A stretch of 64,000 nt of DNA from Azolla caroliniana (taxonomy: Eukaryota; Polypodiophyta). Under the pieces are notes generated by a model. The model was not told the origin of the DNA. It did not search any database and saw nothing but the letters and a program-made list of their open reading frames with translations. Both the position numbers and the translations under genes were made by a program. Positions 1 through 13,500 of this stretch are shown piece by piece. Positions within the stretch are counted from its first letter, which is position 1; every line of letters starts with the position of its first letter. The stretch covers positions 22,878,001 through 22,942,000 of the forward strand of contig JBHGNT010000002.1 in assembly GCA_043228905.1 (NCBI GenBank), given 5' to 3'.

Positions 1-3000
1 AGTTTATTCAGGCTACACCATTGATTTTCTATTTCATTCTTTTATACTTCTACATCATGCAATGTTTAGTTTTTCAAGATCTCAAGAAGCTTACTTAATG
101 GGTGTAAGATCACCTTGCAAAGTACCATTGAACCTTGAATATCAGCTATTTTGGGATTGGCATAAATATGCTTATGACTTGATGGAAGGGAAGTTTATAA
201 TATATCATTAAAATTGAGTCTAAAGCATGCTAATTTATTTGAAGCACACTAAACCATGAATTTCACCTTCGAATGAATCAAATAGATGAATTGAGCACAA
301 CGCAATGGAATTTGGTAGGTCATCACACCATGCATGTTCGCTACTCCTTTAGGGACTCATATGATGCACCTTCGCTATTTGGTAAATTGTTGTAAGCTAG
401 GGATAAACCATATCCCCAAAAATTTTGATATTTTTTCTAAAATCTTAGTTAGATTGCCAAGCAAATTATCTCTCTTTAATTAATTGTAATTTATGTTTAG
501 CAGCAACACACAAGTTTTTTTTTAAACTTCGTGGACAACCTAATTCAATTCAAGAAAATGCATGGATAATATATCATTCACGTGATACTCTTTCATAATT
601 AATGACTTAATTACAATAATTAGCTATACATTTTAGCGAAAAGTACTCGGATACCCCTGGAAGTTCGTCTATTTACCAGAATGCCCCTGGAAGTTCCAAA
701 TTTACCAAACTATCCCTATGTACAAAAAATTACACTTTATAAAGTAACTATACACTCAAATCTTATGAACACTATTATATATTAGAACAAGGACAAATGT
801 GTCACATTATGCCATGCATGATTGTAATGTCTTGCTACCAAAGATAGGGGGATATTTGTATTGAGCACCACATTGTGGTATCCAGACAAATTTTTGTTTT
901 CTTGAACAAGTACAAGGTTCATGAGTGAACAGGAAGAACGACACACACTCCATGTATGTTTGAACAATTTCACTAATTGTTGTATTGTGTAACAAACATT
1001 ACGTCCATGTTATTTGGCTATTTCTAGGAGATAGTAGTCATTGTGCATGGGGGCAAATTGAAATTGTGAAAAACTTTTCTTATGATCACAACATCAAATC
1101 CAATGCTCTTGCCTTGAACCCACAATTTCTATGTTTTTTAAAGCATCAAATTATCGAATCAATAAGTTGGGGTTGTCCTAAAGTATTGTATAAAACAGGT
1201 AAAAGTGTTGCCATGTTCACAACATGCTTTATCATGTCATTTTGTTTGTTTTTTTTTTTACCAAAAAAAAACTCCTTCTATTAGTTATAAAATTTTACAA
1301 ATGAGATATCATGTCATCTTGTTGCTCTATACACATCTCTATACATCACGCAAGCCATAACTATCAACAAAGATTATTGAAATCATAATAATATTCATTG
1401 ATATTATTCATATCTTGATTAAATAAGTAATGAAGATGATGAGGGAATTTGCTATAAATTAAATGCTTTTGATGTAGAACGTTATGTACAAGACGAGATG
1501 GATATATGAGAAGGATATTCATGTGATGAAAGTAAGTTATCTTAGTGCAATAATATTTTTTACTTGAATACTTGTAACTAACAGATCATATTAAAATGTT
1601 AATGGGTTAGGATTGAAATTTGGATACTTCCATAGGAGTATAATTAGATATTGGATGTTTGTATTTTCTCAATTCCATCAAAGAGCACATGGGCTCATAC
1701 TTTTCATACAACTAATGTCGTCTCATCACAAATAATTCCATTATTAACAATTGTAAGAGATGAGATATTTAATGATGTGTTCCGCAACCTTCAAGCACAA
1801 GACCTCATTATTTATTTATTTTCCAAAAAAATTCTACTTCCATTAGTTAAGAAAATGTACATACGATAGTATATAACTCATATGTTACAAGCCACTTTGC
1901 AATGGCCACAAGAAAACATCATGTATAAATGAAGCAACAAAGCCTCGTCACAGAATTGCTCGACAAACTCCCCTCAACATGAGCCTCACACAATCCACAT
2001 TCAGCAAAGACACCCTCCAATCTCTTCAATTATTAGCAACCATAAAATATGAAGCCAAAATTCATGAGCACAAGCATTGCTAATAGCTAATCAAGACGAG
2101 TGTGCCAATGAACTCCAAAATTTTACATCTTCCTTCACATAAAGATTTATACTTGTTACTAAAGAATAAATGAGCTTTTAAAACATTTCAATGTCCCATT
2201 AGAAAGCGTGAGAATGATAATACAATCTTTAAAAAAAATCTGTCAATAACAAAAAAAAAGAAAATATATTGATCTCCAAACTAAAGAATTAGACCGGCAA
2301 TGATGCTTCACATCCTTGGGTCGTAAGACAACCCCACATGTTTGCTTAATTTGTTCACATAGTCAAGGAGGAGCTTCATACAAAATAAACTATTTGTACA
2401 TTGTTTGAAAAATCCCACCCAAATTTATTTAGTTTCTCTGTACTACGCATAAAAAAGCAAGATAGGCAGCAAAAGAATTATTGGATACGACAATACAAGC
2501 CAACCATGGCTAAAGAGGAATGATCAACATTACAATAAGAAACATCAATCTTCAACACATGACATAAGAGTGTGTTTAAGTTGCGTTCATAATGTCTGTT
2601 ACAAACAATAAGTAAAGGCCAAAATGTAATCGTGTCATGAATTGTGATGCATCAAATGTTACTTTTTCTATAAGGAGGTCAAGCAAATGGTGAAAAGCGT
2701 TGGCTTCGTCAGTCTATTCCTCGCAACGAGTAAATGCATAAACATAATGGTGTCATGGTAAAGTTCATTCTACGATGACACACATTGAGTGTTGCTTTAA
2801 GTATAAATAGTTCGAATTTTATGTCACTATAAAAAGCATTCATTATTTTTACTTTGAGATCAAAACACCATCGTTTAACAAGCATTTTCCCAATGTCACT
2901 ATAAAAAGCATCTATTATTTTAACTTTGCAATCATAACACCACCATTTAAAAAGTATTTCTCCCTAAGAACTGGCTTTGCAAATTCACTTTCAACAAGAC

Positions 3001-3687
3001 AAGGGTTAAATGATGATGATAAAAAGAGAAACAAGGCATTTGACGTGGATGATGAAGATGTGACGGTGAAGTTTTCATATATATTTCTAAGTCAAAAAAC
3101 AATTATAGTTAGGAACACGCCTATGATGACGCAAGGAGGAAGTGGCCCGAGGTGGAACTACTAGCCCCCACGCTGGTTGTTTCCTACTCACTTGCCACCC
3201 TCCCTTCGTTGTAGGCCCCAGGAGTTGGCTCGTACTAGCCAACACTGAAGGGCACCGTTTTTAGCTATAGGTATCTACTTAGGTATCTACTTACATTAAG
3301 TAGTCAGTTCGAAAGGCTAGGTAAGTAGTCTCATTTTCTTGAACTTGATCAGGGGGAGATTCCCCGATTTGTGTATAAGCCTCCTTGTAGAGTCTCTTTG
3401 TAATAATCCTTCCTAACTAATGGGAAAGTAGCTTCATTTTGGGAAAAAAAATTTATAGTTAAGAATGCAAGGGGTATGTATGGTAAATACTGGAAACCTT
3501 TTGAAAGGGAGGGGTATTTTTGGTAATTCAAAATTTCCTTGACGACACACGCATGCACGCACGTTCCTCTCTCCATTATCGACTGTGTTTTTATAAATTC
3601 AAACCTTCACCACGATGGCGATGGCGATGGCGATGAAGACTCATCTTCTGTGCAGGTTTTTTGTTCCTGCTCAAGCATTCCATGGAA

Positions 3688-3723
<36 letters not shown>

Positions 3724-4627
3724 CTCCGCGTTTCATGTCTGTAAGTCAGTTCATTCACATACATTCCACAAATTGCCGTGTTTCGAATTTGAACTTTGAG
3801 AAATGATGATGGAGATGCTGCTTCATCTTCTTTGCGGTCTATGTCGTCTAAAAGTCTACTGCTTCCCTATCAGAATATCTGCATTTTACGTCAGCCTCTT
3901 CAGCACTTTTCAATTATAATCCCTGTGAAGTTACAGTTTTGAAATCTTATGATTTTCTTCTTGATGAACTCGATCGCCGTGCATATATAGAGATAAAACG
4001 ACGAAAACAATGCGATACTAGATAGACAAATCAGTGAAAAATCAATAATGATAGGTTTTCAATAAAAATAATGTAGATCCATTGAAGACGCTTGGCCAGA
4101 TTGGAAGATCTTGATCTGTACATACAGTTGTTTAACTCTAATGTTTTTCTTCTTGATAATTTAATTTAAGTTGATCAGTGTCTACTAGGAAATGGCTGAA
4201 CATTATATTAGTTTTCTTCACAGTATTAATACATTTGTAGTTTGGGGTTCGTTCTCATTAAAGTTTATCTCTGTATGTAGAAAATATCCACGGAATCGTG
4301 AAAATGGAGAGTTTTGAGGCAGTTCGAACTGCAGTACTTCATAGTATTATGTAAACTGAAGATAAGGAGAAAAGAAACTACCTGTACAGAAAAACCTAGG
4401 ACAATACCACAACTGCTATTCAGTGGGGACAATACACACACTCTCTCATAAACTTGAACTTTTATATTAATCTATATATCTAAGGAGTTATAGACACGAA
4501 GCAGTGCGTCTGAGGAAGAGATTAAATGGCTAAATAGAAGTCATTTTCTTATGTATTTATGTATATACAAACTCACACAGAAAAGCTCAAACTCCTCTTT
4601 TATCTTATTGATTGCTGTTATATATCC
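1..4627. other. Intergenic region, no gene recognised
   Basis: I see only short open frames without family resemblance. Visible structure: two adjacent copies of a CCCTGGAAGTTC...ATTTACCA motif near 655-710; a diverged direct duplication of about 73 bp around 2820-2960 (both copies contain ATGTCACTATAAAAAGCAT); a related GGGGTATTTTTGGTAA motif in opposite orientation near 3470-3525; a (CT)n tract at 3693-3720; and short stretches resembling the start of the downstream DnaJ gene at about 4190-4530. The DnaJ promoter and 5' UTR must lie in the last part, but I cannot place a TATA box or a leader intron with confidence. Confidence 0.5.
3693..3720. repeat. (CT)n microsatellite
   Basis: Uninterrupted CT dinucleotides upstream of the DnaJ gene, shortly after a run of GCGATG units at about 3615-3637. 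An open frame through it (3615-3806) translates mostly to Leu-Ser repeats, so I do not call it a gene. It could be part of the DnaJ leader. Confidence 0.9.
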
Positions 4628-6208
4628 ATGGAGTGCAACAGAGATGAAGCAATAAGGGCACGAAAAATGGCTGAACATAAGTTTTCTTCACAAGATTATG
4701 CTTCTGCAAAGAAGCTTGCACAGAAAGCTCAGGCACTTTTTCCTGATCTTGAGAATATAACACAGTTTCTTGCAGTGATTGATGTTCATGAAGCTTCACA
4801 GAGAAAGATCCTTGGAACTAATGATAAAGACTGGTATGCGATCTTACAAGTTTTACCAGATGTAGACGATGAAACTGTTAAGAAACAATATAGAAAACTT
4901 GCTCTTTTGCTTCATCCCGACAAGAACAAATCTGTAGGTGCGGAATCTGCATTCAAGCTCATTGTTGAAGCTCTGCAAACTCTCTCAGATATGTCTAAAC
5001 GCAAAGTTTTTGATATGAAGCTAAGAAATTATATATCTAGCCATGTCTCTACACACAGTAAGACTGGTTCAGATGTTGGACAGCACTCAACTGAACGTTC
5101 TCATTGTCCATATCCATATCCAAATGTCTTCTTCAACAGATCAAATGAACAACGGTTTTGTCAGAAACAATCACACTCATCTTCTTCTGCTCGACAATCT
5201 CTGCTTCATCCCTTTGCTTTCTGGACAGTTTGTTCATCGTGCCAGACAAGGTATCAGTATCTGAGAAGGTTTGAGAACCAAAATTTGCTTTGTCCTCAAT
5301 GTAAACAGAAATTTGTTGCTAGAGATCTCTCTGAAAAGTTTGCCCAAGTATCAGGACAGACTACAGCTCAGCGAGTATCTGTGAAGCCCAGATATTCATG
5401 TAATGCTGTAGATAAGGATGAGATTTTGAATAGATTTGGCCATTATCAGAAACTAGCAGCTATGGCAAAGAATGGTGACGATGAGAACCAGAAAGATGTG
5501 TTAAATATATTTAGCAAAGTCAAGGATGAAGATGGGATTTTTAGAGAGTTTGATCTGCATCAGAAAGCTTCTGGCATGGTAATGATTGACCATAATGACA
5601 AACAAAAAACAAGAATGAAAACTTCTGGATATGAGATCTTAAGAGAAAAGCATGTGTGTGAAATAACACTGGATAACAATAACAATAATCATCATCCTCA
5701 AGAAGAAATGCATGAAAGTGAGGCTAAGATGGAAAAGGAAATGCTAAGCGTGAGAGAGCAAGAAAAGAAGTCAATGGCCATAGAGAAAATACAAATACAG
5801 GAGGCATTGGCAAAAACAAATATGAAGGAACAAGTGAAAGTGAAAGATTGTGTCAAAATGAAGAAAAAACATGGCAAGAAGCAAAAAGCTTCAAGAATTT
5901 ATGCAAAAGAGGATTGGAAGAAATTCAAAGGTGTTGAAGCTGAATGTGATGATCATAAAAAAGCTCATCTCAGAAGATCATCAAGGACGAAGAGATATGT
6001 CAATTACAACAATTCAGTAGATTCAAATACTGACGATGATTTCCAGAGTTTGCCTTCAGTGAAGAAAATGAAAGTTAAGAAGGCTGAAATAGGAATTGGT
6101 ACCACAAAGAAATCAAATGGTTTAGAGATGGCAAAAAAACTTGATAAGCTAGAAAAGAATGCCACCAGGAAGAACCATAGACTGCAAGCAGGAGGATTCA
6201 AAGTTTGA
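4628..6208 (+). CDS. DnaJ-domain protein of the plant DnaJ/DUF3444 family, C-terminally shortened
   Basis: A 526-residue single-exon frame. I start at the ATG that opens MECNRDEAIRARKMAE, the typical N-terminus of this plant family, rather than 23 codons upstream. The J domain lies at about residues 67-133 (DWYAILQV to KVFDMKL) and keeps the HPD tripeptide (LLLHPDKNKS) that stimulates Hsp70 ATPase. A second family hallmark follows at about residues 199-235: FWTVCSSCQTRYQY, then LLCPQCKQKF, a two-CxxC zinc-binding-like motif. The remainder is Lys/Glu-rich and charged, probably nuclear, without structure I recognise. Known relatives continue into one or two DUF3444 domains. Here the frame stops first, and the DNA downstream looks like the lost part. 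It may be a working truncated co-chaperone or a young pseudogene. Confidence 0.85.
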   Translation: MECNRDEAIRARKMAEHKFSSQDYASAKKLAQKAQALFPDLENITQFLAVIDVHEASQRKILGTNDKDWYAILQVLPDVDDETVKKQYRKLALLLHPDKNKSVGAESAFKLIVEALQTLSDMSKRKVFDMKLRNYISSHVSTHSKTGSDVGQHSTERSHCPYPYPNVFFNRSNEQRFCQKQSHSSSSARQSLLHPFAFWTVCSSCQTRYQYLRRFENQNLLCPQCKQKFVARDLSEKFAQVSGQTTAQRVSVKPRYSCNAVDKDEILNRFGHYQKLAAMAKNGDDENQKDVLNIFSKVKDEDGIFREFDLHQKASGMVMIDHNDKQKTRMKTSGYEILREKHVCEITLDNNNNNHHPQEEMHESEAKMEKEMLSVREQEKKSMAIEKIQIQEALAKTNMKEQVKVKDCVKMKKKHGKKQKASRIYAKEDWKKFKGVEAECDDHKKAHLRRSSRTKRYVNYNNSVDSNTDDDFQSLPSVKKMKVKKAEIGIGTTKKSNGLEMAKKLDKLEKNATRKNHRLQAGGFKV

Positions 6209-7060
6209 TTACAAGATGACATTGACAATGTAGAAGATGCCAGAGATTATATGTTCATAACTGACCTCAAATAACAAGATGAGAGTAATAAATTAGAAGC
6301 TAGAAAGAAAAAAGCTTCAGAGGATGAAAACACAGGTGGCAAAGCTAGCAAATAATGCTATATGTTCATAACTGACCTCAAATAACAAGATGAGAGTGAT
6401 AAATTAGAAGCTAGAAAGAAAAAAGCTTCAGAGGATGAAAACACAGGTGGCAAAGCTAGCAAATAATGCTATCAGGAAAAGGCATAATTTTCAAACAGGA
6501 AGATTATGAGGCCAAATTTACCCTGGATTGTAAGATGACCAATAATGTAGAAGATAAAAAGCACAACATTCCAGAGTTGAACTTGAAACAGGATGACTGA
6601 TAATGTAGAAGCAAACGGTGCAAAGTCTCAGGTGGGAGTGATAATGCCACAATTAAAAGCACAAACCTTCAGAGGAAAAAATTGAGAATGGAGTATCAGC
6701 ATCTAGCTAGATTGTGCCAGATGCAGTTTTTCACAACTTTAATAAAGAGTAAGAAAAGAATGATACCAAAGTTGGACAAGTTTGGACTTTATGATGATAA
6801 AGAAGGGATGTATAGGTATATATATCATGAAAGTTGCGAAAGTTCAATGCTACCATCCTTTCTAAGTTCTGTTTGCTTGGTATGGGCTATGAAGCCTCTG
6901 TTGATTTGTGTGAATTGCTAGATTTGGGATTTTCTTTCACCTGTGAGCTTATGTTCTAGAAAATTCATATCTAATGTGAAATCTACAAGGATTGGGAATG
7001 ATAAAAGCTGTTTAAACATGCCAGATGTCTATTATAGAAGGTACAGGCTTTCACAACATT
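6209..7060 (+). pseudogene. Decayed C-terminal (DUF3444) part of the DnaJ gene
   Basis: Past the TGA at 6206-6208 the same frame stays protein-like (LQDDIDNVEDARDYMFITDL, then KLEARKKKASEDENTGGKAS) but is cut by TAA codons. At about 6711-6810 another frame reads IVPDAVFHNFNKE, stop, NDTKVGQVWTL, and after a shift of frame YDDKEGMYR. This matches the start of DUF3444 as I know it (VPD..FY.FD..R......QIWALYDD.DGMPR). It is broken by stops and at least one indel. I infer that the ancestral protein ran through here and the region is now non-coding. A spliced extension of the gene cannot be excluded, but I see no convincing introns. Confidence 0.65.
6250..6471 (+). repeat. Two tandem copies of a 111-bp unit
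   Basis: 6250-6360 and 6361-6471 are head-to-tail copies with one difference seen by eye (AATAAATT versus GATAAATT). The unit length is exactly 37 codons, so it preserves the old DnaJ frame, and each copy carries the same in-frame TAA codons. The stops therefore arose before the duplication or were copied with it. Confidence 0.92.
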
Positions 7061-7538
7061 AATTTTTTGAAAACAATCTCATGACCCAGTTCTTTAATAA
7101 CATCCTTGGAAGTGTTGATGATTCTCACATTAGATGCCTGAACATAAGATGAAAGGTGATGAAGCTAAGTTATTTCAAAACATTGTTAGGAGCTTGATCC
7201 TGCTAAAATTCCACAGAAGTTCACTCAAATTTAAGGAATAAATAAGAAAAGATCAATTGACATTGTGGTGTGCATGTGTGCATTTCACAATATATTACAC
7301 TGAGGAGACATTTAATGAGTGTCATAGTAAAAACCCACAATCTGAGGAAACCATATATATGATCATTAAGCAAGGAGATAATTTCGAGTGTTTGCTCAAA
7401 GTAAGCTATTTATTATATAACTCAAACCTATCTACCGTCAAATCACATCACATTGGATATATGTATCATACAACATACAGATATAGCTGGCATGCCAGTA
7501 TACCTCTTGAAGAATACACATTTTTAACTCAATTATTT

Positions 7539-10500
7539 TCAGGCAGCAAGCTTGTTTATTACTTGACTTGCTAATTTCGAACTTTTATAATCATCTCGAA
7601 GCTCCAGAAACCTGCAGTACTAAATAGTCAATAATTGCTGCACATATATAATGATGATTTTTAGTCAACATGTTTCTCAAGTTGGGTGTTACCGTAACGC
7701 ATCTTTCCGTGCATTACGCAGACTTCCATCTATAAGAGTGAATAAACTCTCCGGTGCAACTATGAACACATTCACCAATCTGCATATGGATAAATATATT
7801 CTTAGTGTACAATCAATTTGGTGTATAAATAATATCATGCTATAAATTGAACTTAAGTAGACCTATATGAAGACCATTTTTTAAACTGAAGTAAATGAAG
7901 GCTTACGTTCCCAAGGTTTCAAACTTCTCATCAACTGCAGGGGCCTTGAAACTTCTGACAAATTCAGCATACTCTGTAACATCACGTTTTAGACGAAGCC
8001 CTCCGCTGCAATAAAAAAGACAATCATCAAGATTCAACCATTTGTTTGGTTCAGCACAATGCATCAAGACAAGAAAAAAGGGAGAACTTAGGATTCTCCA
8101 ACTGTTATTACTTACCTAGGATTAAAGGTAAACTTCTGCCAGTGGGCAAGCAATCCTTTATGAAGGTGGTTGCCCTGTTAAGATGGAAAACCAGTCAGGG
8201 ATTTATGTGATTTCAATAGTAGTTAGCACCCATATAATGACTTATTCAATACCATTTCTGTCATAAATGTCTGTTTATTTAGTCCATCCAAAGCTCCGTT
8301 AGCAGCTTCTACCATTCTAGCTAAATATGCAACAACTCTGTTGACATAAAATGATTAGGGATTGCAAAATTGTGCTGAAAGCATAATGATATTTTAAATA
8401 ATGACTAACCGTGTACATGCATTGGTGGGCCGATGATCTGGTGGAACTCCATAATCAGATGGCAAATAGTCTGTAATTTGTTGTTCTGCTAATAGGAGCC
8501 TGTCCACCTGTACAAATAGAAGGCTGATAGGATTAAAAAACCTGGATCACATTTCTAAAACTCAATTGGAGTACTATCTTCATCAACAGTGACATGCATG
8601 ACACCTATAAAGTGCATTTCCTTATGATTGTGGGTGTAGATGATTTTATTCATGCAGGAAATGCAGCATTACTAAACCTACACGTAAGATCTCACTCTTT
8701 CCATTTGGGAAGTGGCAGTAAATACCGCTATCATAGTTATATTTCAATACTTGCCTCAACCATAACAATGTCAATACATTGTTGCAATCCTTTCAAAGCT
8801 GCACCCTCAGCATCAGACATAGATGCTGCCATCTCTTCACAACATGCTGCATGTGCTCCATCAACAGGTAGTAGCAGACGTGCAATAGTAGTAATAAGGT
8901 GCTGTAAAACAAAAGTAATGATAAAAATAAACATTAGATATGAGACAACTCAACCATTCATACACAGGATATGTATTTCACACTACACAAAGCCAAAATA
9001 CGCATACATAAAGCAAAATTAAACAAAAGTTCATCAAGACCTGCTGAACCATAGCAACATTGGTTGTTGAGCGTTGTACGGCTACCATGAAAGCCCGGAA
9101 ACTACTCTCACCAGCAGCAGCTGCTGCTTCAGCCTGCATCAACGAAGCATGGGCACAGCACTGAGATTCCAAAATAAACCGCATACCATAGGAACAATAT
9201 CATATTATGTGGCATAACTAAATTTCAAAGGTTATACACTACTGACCGCAGATTGAGCAGCTGCAGCCACTCTTCTGCTAACAATATTACCAATCACAAA
9301 CCGTTCACGCAGCGCAGCAGCTTCCTTCAGAGCATCTTTAGCTCTTTCTAAGCCATCGGTTGTGTAATGACTCACCTAGATGTAAATGTCCAAAAACGAT
9401 CCTTCAATATCAGCACTTTCTCATCAGGATCCAAACTCATTCCACACTTACTTGATCGAGTAAACAGGTAAAAATGGCTCGCACATTTGTTGCCAATGGA
9501 GTTGGCTGGAAAAGAGAGAAGACTAATGAGCCTGATGGTATATGTAACCTCAAAAGCACCACTACAAAATTTACCTGTGGCGACAGTAGAGTACATCTTT
9601 GCACTGCCTCCTCATTCCAACGAACAAACTCAGTAACAACACTCGTAGACATAGGTTGCTGGGATGGAGTAGACACAGCCATTCTGATTCGACCCTGGAT
9701 GTCAACAGCTTGTTGGGATACCGCTGATCTCAACTCCATCATCTGCAAAATGTATTTGCCCATTCCATTCTCATACTCATTTGTAATATCTAAGAAACCT
9801 TATCAGTATTTTGCCAAAGGGTAGAAAGAAATCTATATTATGTCTTTTAAGAAGCCAAAATGGCCTATAAGGCCAAACAAGAGATTACATAATAATATGT
9901 TAATTGTGGTTTTTTGGTTGTTTGTATTTTACGGCTTTCTTCCTTGCAAAACATAGACTATCTTCAAGAAAAGAAAACCAAGGTAGGTTTTGCCTTAACG
10001 GTTTGACTATGTTTGGAATCAGTAATTGGGAATATAGGAGAAGGTACAAACTTTAATTGATGTTGACACTTGCATCCACTGAATTTGTTAAATCCAATAT
10101 TTTAATTTGTTGCCATATTTTACTAAAATAAACCTTAAAAGTATTTTATTTTATTAACCTTATGCTAAGGTGAGGGCATTGTGTGGTCTTTCATCCATAA
10201 CATGTACAGTGCTTCGTTGGGCTGAGAAAAATGAAGCCTAACTTGCAATGTACAATTTATAATGTTTATCGCATCAAACAATATCCTACATTGACCATGG
10301 GCATACTCCAAAAATTTGTGTGTACACACTAAAATAAAAGTTTCTTTCACCCCTTTACAGGCTCATTTTATCCATATCATAGAAAGAGCTAATTTAACCA
10401 TTAGCAATGAGAACACATATATACCTTGACTTGGAAAAGCTGATTGAGAGAAGCCTGTTCAATTTCTGCATATTCTTCCCTGTGTGTAGAAAATAATGAC

Positions 10501-13500
10501 TCAGCAAGACCTGTGAACAGAAAAAATAAGATTTGCGATTACAATCAAGCTATTAAATGCCTTAAATGCTCAACTATTTTTCCCATGCTCTGAGCCATGT
10601 TTTAATTTGCATTAGTAGCAATTCACTATATTGGAATGAAATATGACAGGTTGCATAAGAGAAAAAATTAAGTGCTGCATTGAAAATGTGTTTGTTTCTG
10701 GAAAGTAACATATTGCAGAGTAATTTCAATTTCAATTTCAATCCCTAGATCCAATATACCTTCTACATCAAGATCGCCACACCCAATTGTATCGAGCTCC
10801 TTTGCGAGTTCCAGTGTTTTCTCATATGCAACAGCTAAGATGCGCAAATACTGGAAAACCAAAAAGCATTTCAGAGAATAACTGCATAACTTTTATCTGA
10901 AAAATAGAAGCATTGCTGCTCCTCAATGGGACAAATAGTACCTAGAGGATACCACCTGTAAAAGACCACCATCTTCAATATGTGGTGGATTAGAAAGTGA
11001 AGGCTTCGGTAAAATCCTGTCCAAAATCCCACAAACTCGCTGCTCCAAGACCCTCTACATCCACCGATCATTGATAAAGAATTGAATTAATACTGTTCCT
11101 AGAAGCTAGAAATCATGTAGTGAAATGCAAAACAAGGCACGAAACATGTAAACAAAATGATTTCAAAATAGCACCTGCACAAGAAGAGACATGACAGCAT
11201 CTGGATAAGGAAAAACTGCAGCTATGGTGGAAGCTTCTTTTCTCACAGTGTCTGCCAAACGTATTAAGAAGGCATTTTATCGCGTGAAGCAAAAGCTATC
11301 ATAAATTCCATAGGTTTTCTTGTTTATTATTGCACCTATAATTTCTTTGTATAGTGAGGACAGTCCACGTGCTAAGCTTGCAGCAGTAGGTTGTGTGCCC
11401 TGTTCACCAAGCACTGTTCTGATGTCTGCATGCATAGCCTCCACATCCAGGAACATAGGACGTGATCCCACATATCTTATCATGCAATTTGCTCCTTTAT
11501 CAAACTGTAAAAAAAAAGTAACTGTTAACAAAATGAGGTAGGAAAATGTTAACAATAAAAGAACACCATTTTTTCTTTGGTAAATTACAAATCATTATTA
11601 ATTCAAACAAAGACAAAACCTGAGCTGAGATTTTTGCACATTCAGCCATTGTAGATAGTTCTCGTCTTTGAGATGCCGCATCAAAACGAGCCAGCAAGCG
11701 ATTTTCAAGTTCTATTTATTCATGCTAAAATCAGAGGACGTTTTTGATAAAAAGAAAGGTAAAATTAACTAATATCTGGGGAAAAAACCAACCATTACAA
11801 TACTCTTGAAGGTTGGCAATAGCAACCTCTAAACTCCGATTTGGAGTGGATATAGCTTTAACTGATTGATCACTGCTATTAATATCTCCTTCAGCAATAG
11901 AACCTGAAAATAATCTCAATTGCATACATACTCATTAAAGAAATACACACAGGAAGTGAGACATTAAGATGCACCATGTACTCAATCCTTACGAAGCTTT
12001 TGTGCAACAGCAGCAGCTTCAGCCACACGGCTATCATCAGAAAATAGAGGAGACAGCTCCAAAAGATCCCCAAGACTATTGAACTCCATCAAATACTGAT
12101 GACCATCAACAATTGTACATATAAGTAGCAAAAGAAACCAGATTAGACTACGAGGAATTTCAAAGGAAATGTTATCAATATATCATTATAGTTATGGGAA
12201 TTTACACTTAAGCCAACCAAAGTTTGAGAATTACCACATCATCGTTTCTTTTTCACAACATACATAGCAATTAATAACCAAAGAGCACAATTTAACCCCT
12301 ATTAATGCACAATATATTTCCTTCCAGGCATACTCAAGAACAAAATTAACCCACTATATTTCTTTACAATTATGCTATTTGTGTTCCTATATACTCTTGC
12401 AAGAAGTGATTCAGCATAGATGGGGAGTCAATCGAGCTCGTTAACATGTATTTTTAGATGTGGTCATCCTACAGCTCAGAATACCTTAATCAGCTCAATG
12501 GTCTGACTTGCAGTTTCTCTTTGAGCATCAGCACTCTGAATGGGCAACCAAACAAATCAAGTTCTATAATTAATAATTCCGAAGACCAATAACTAATTTT
12601 TTAAATTAATACCATTCCCATTAAAATCTTACCAGACCTGTAAATGATCACCAATCCTTGCAGCAGTCTGACCAACACCAGAAATTCTTGAATCCAACCT
12701 GCCAAAACTCTGGAATAGAGTATCTACTCCCTTCTCCAACTGCATGCAGCATAATTACATTATACTGTTAAGAAATCAAAAACATAAAAACGCTTTACTA
12801 AAATCAGCTTTAAGTTTCCTACAAAGAAAAGAAAAGAGAAACTTTTTATGTATATTTAGGGCTGCCAGAGACAAAACAGTTATACATCTGACTGCTGTCT
12901 GTTATGATAAAAAAACAGTATTAATGACAACAACGAAATCAAGAGACTAAAAATTAATGAGCATCAAGTGTCAACCCTCTCGAGTCTCCTACTTCTTTCT
13001 AATCATTTCCAATCTCTAAGAGATAAACGACTTCATTATCCAAAGATTAATACGTTCCTTAAATAAATGCCATATTCAGGAGCCCCTCAACCACACTATC
13101 GAAAGCCCAAAGCATATACGTTTAAGTGACTATCACATGCATCACACAATAACATGATGTATCTACATCAATGTGCTTTTATGGGACTACTTATCATCCT
13201 TCTTCATAGTCAAGACTTTATCAAACCATATTCATAAATTTGAGTGAGATTTATATCAAGATTATGAGTTGATAACATCATGAATGAAGAAAGCTGGTAT
13301 GACAAGTACTTGGCACTGAACAAAGGAAAAAATAAACTCATTGAATGGAAACCCCATTACCTCTGCCAAGGTTTTCCTGTGATTTGCATCATGTAGCGAA
13401 ACCTCCTTTCTCACTTTCTCCAGCCTTACATCAATCTGATTGAATGGAAACTCCTTAGATGCAAGACCATTAACTATACCAAAAAATAATAATAGCACAG

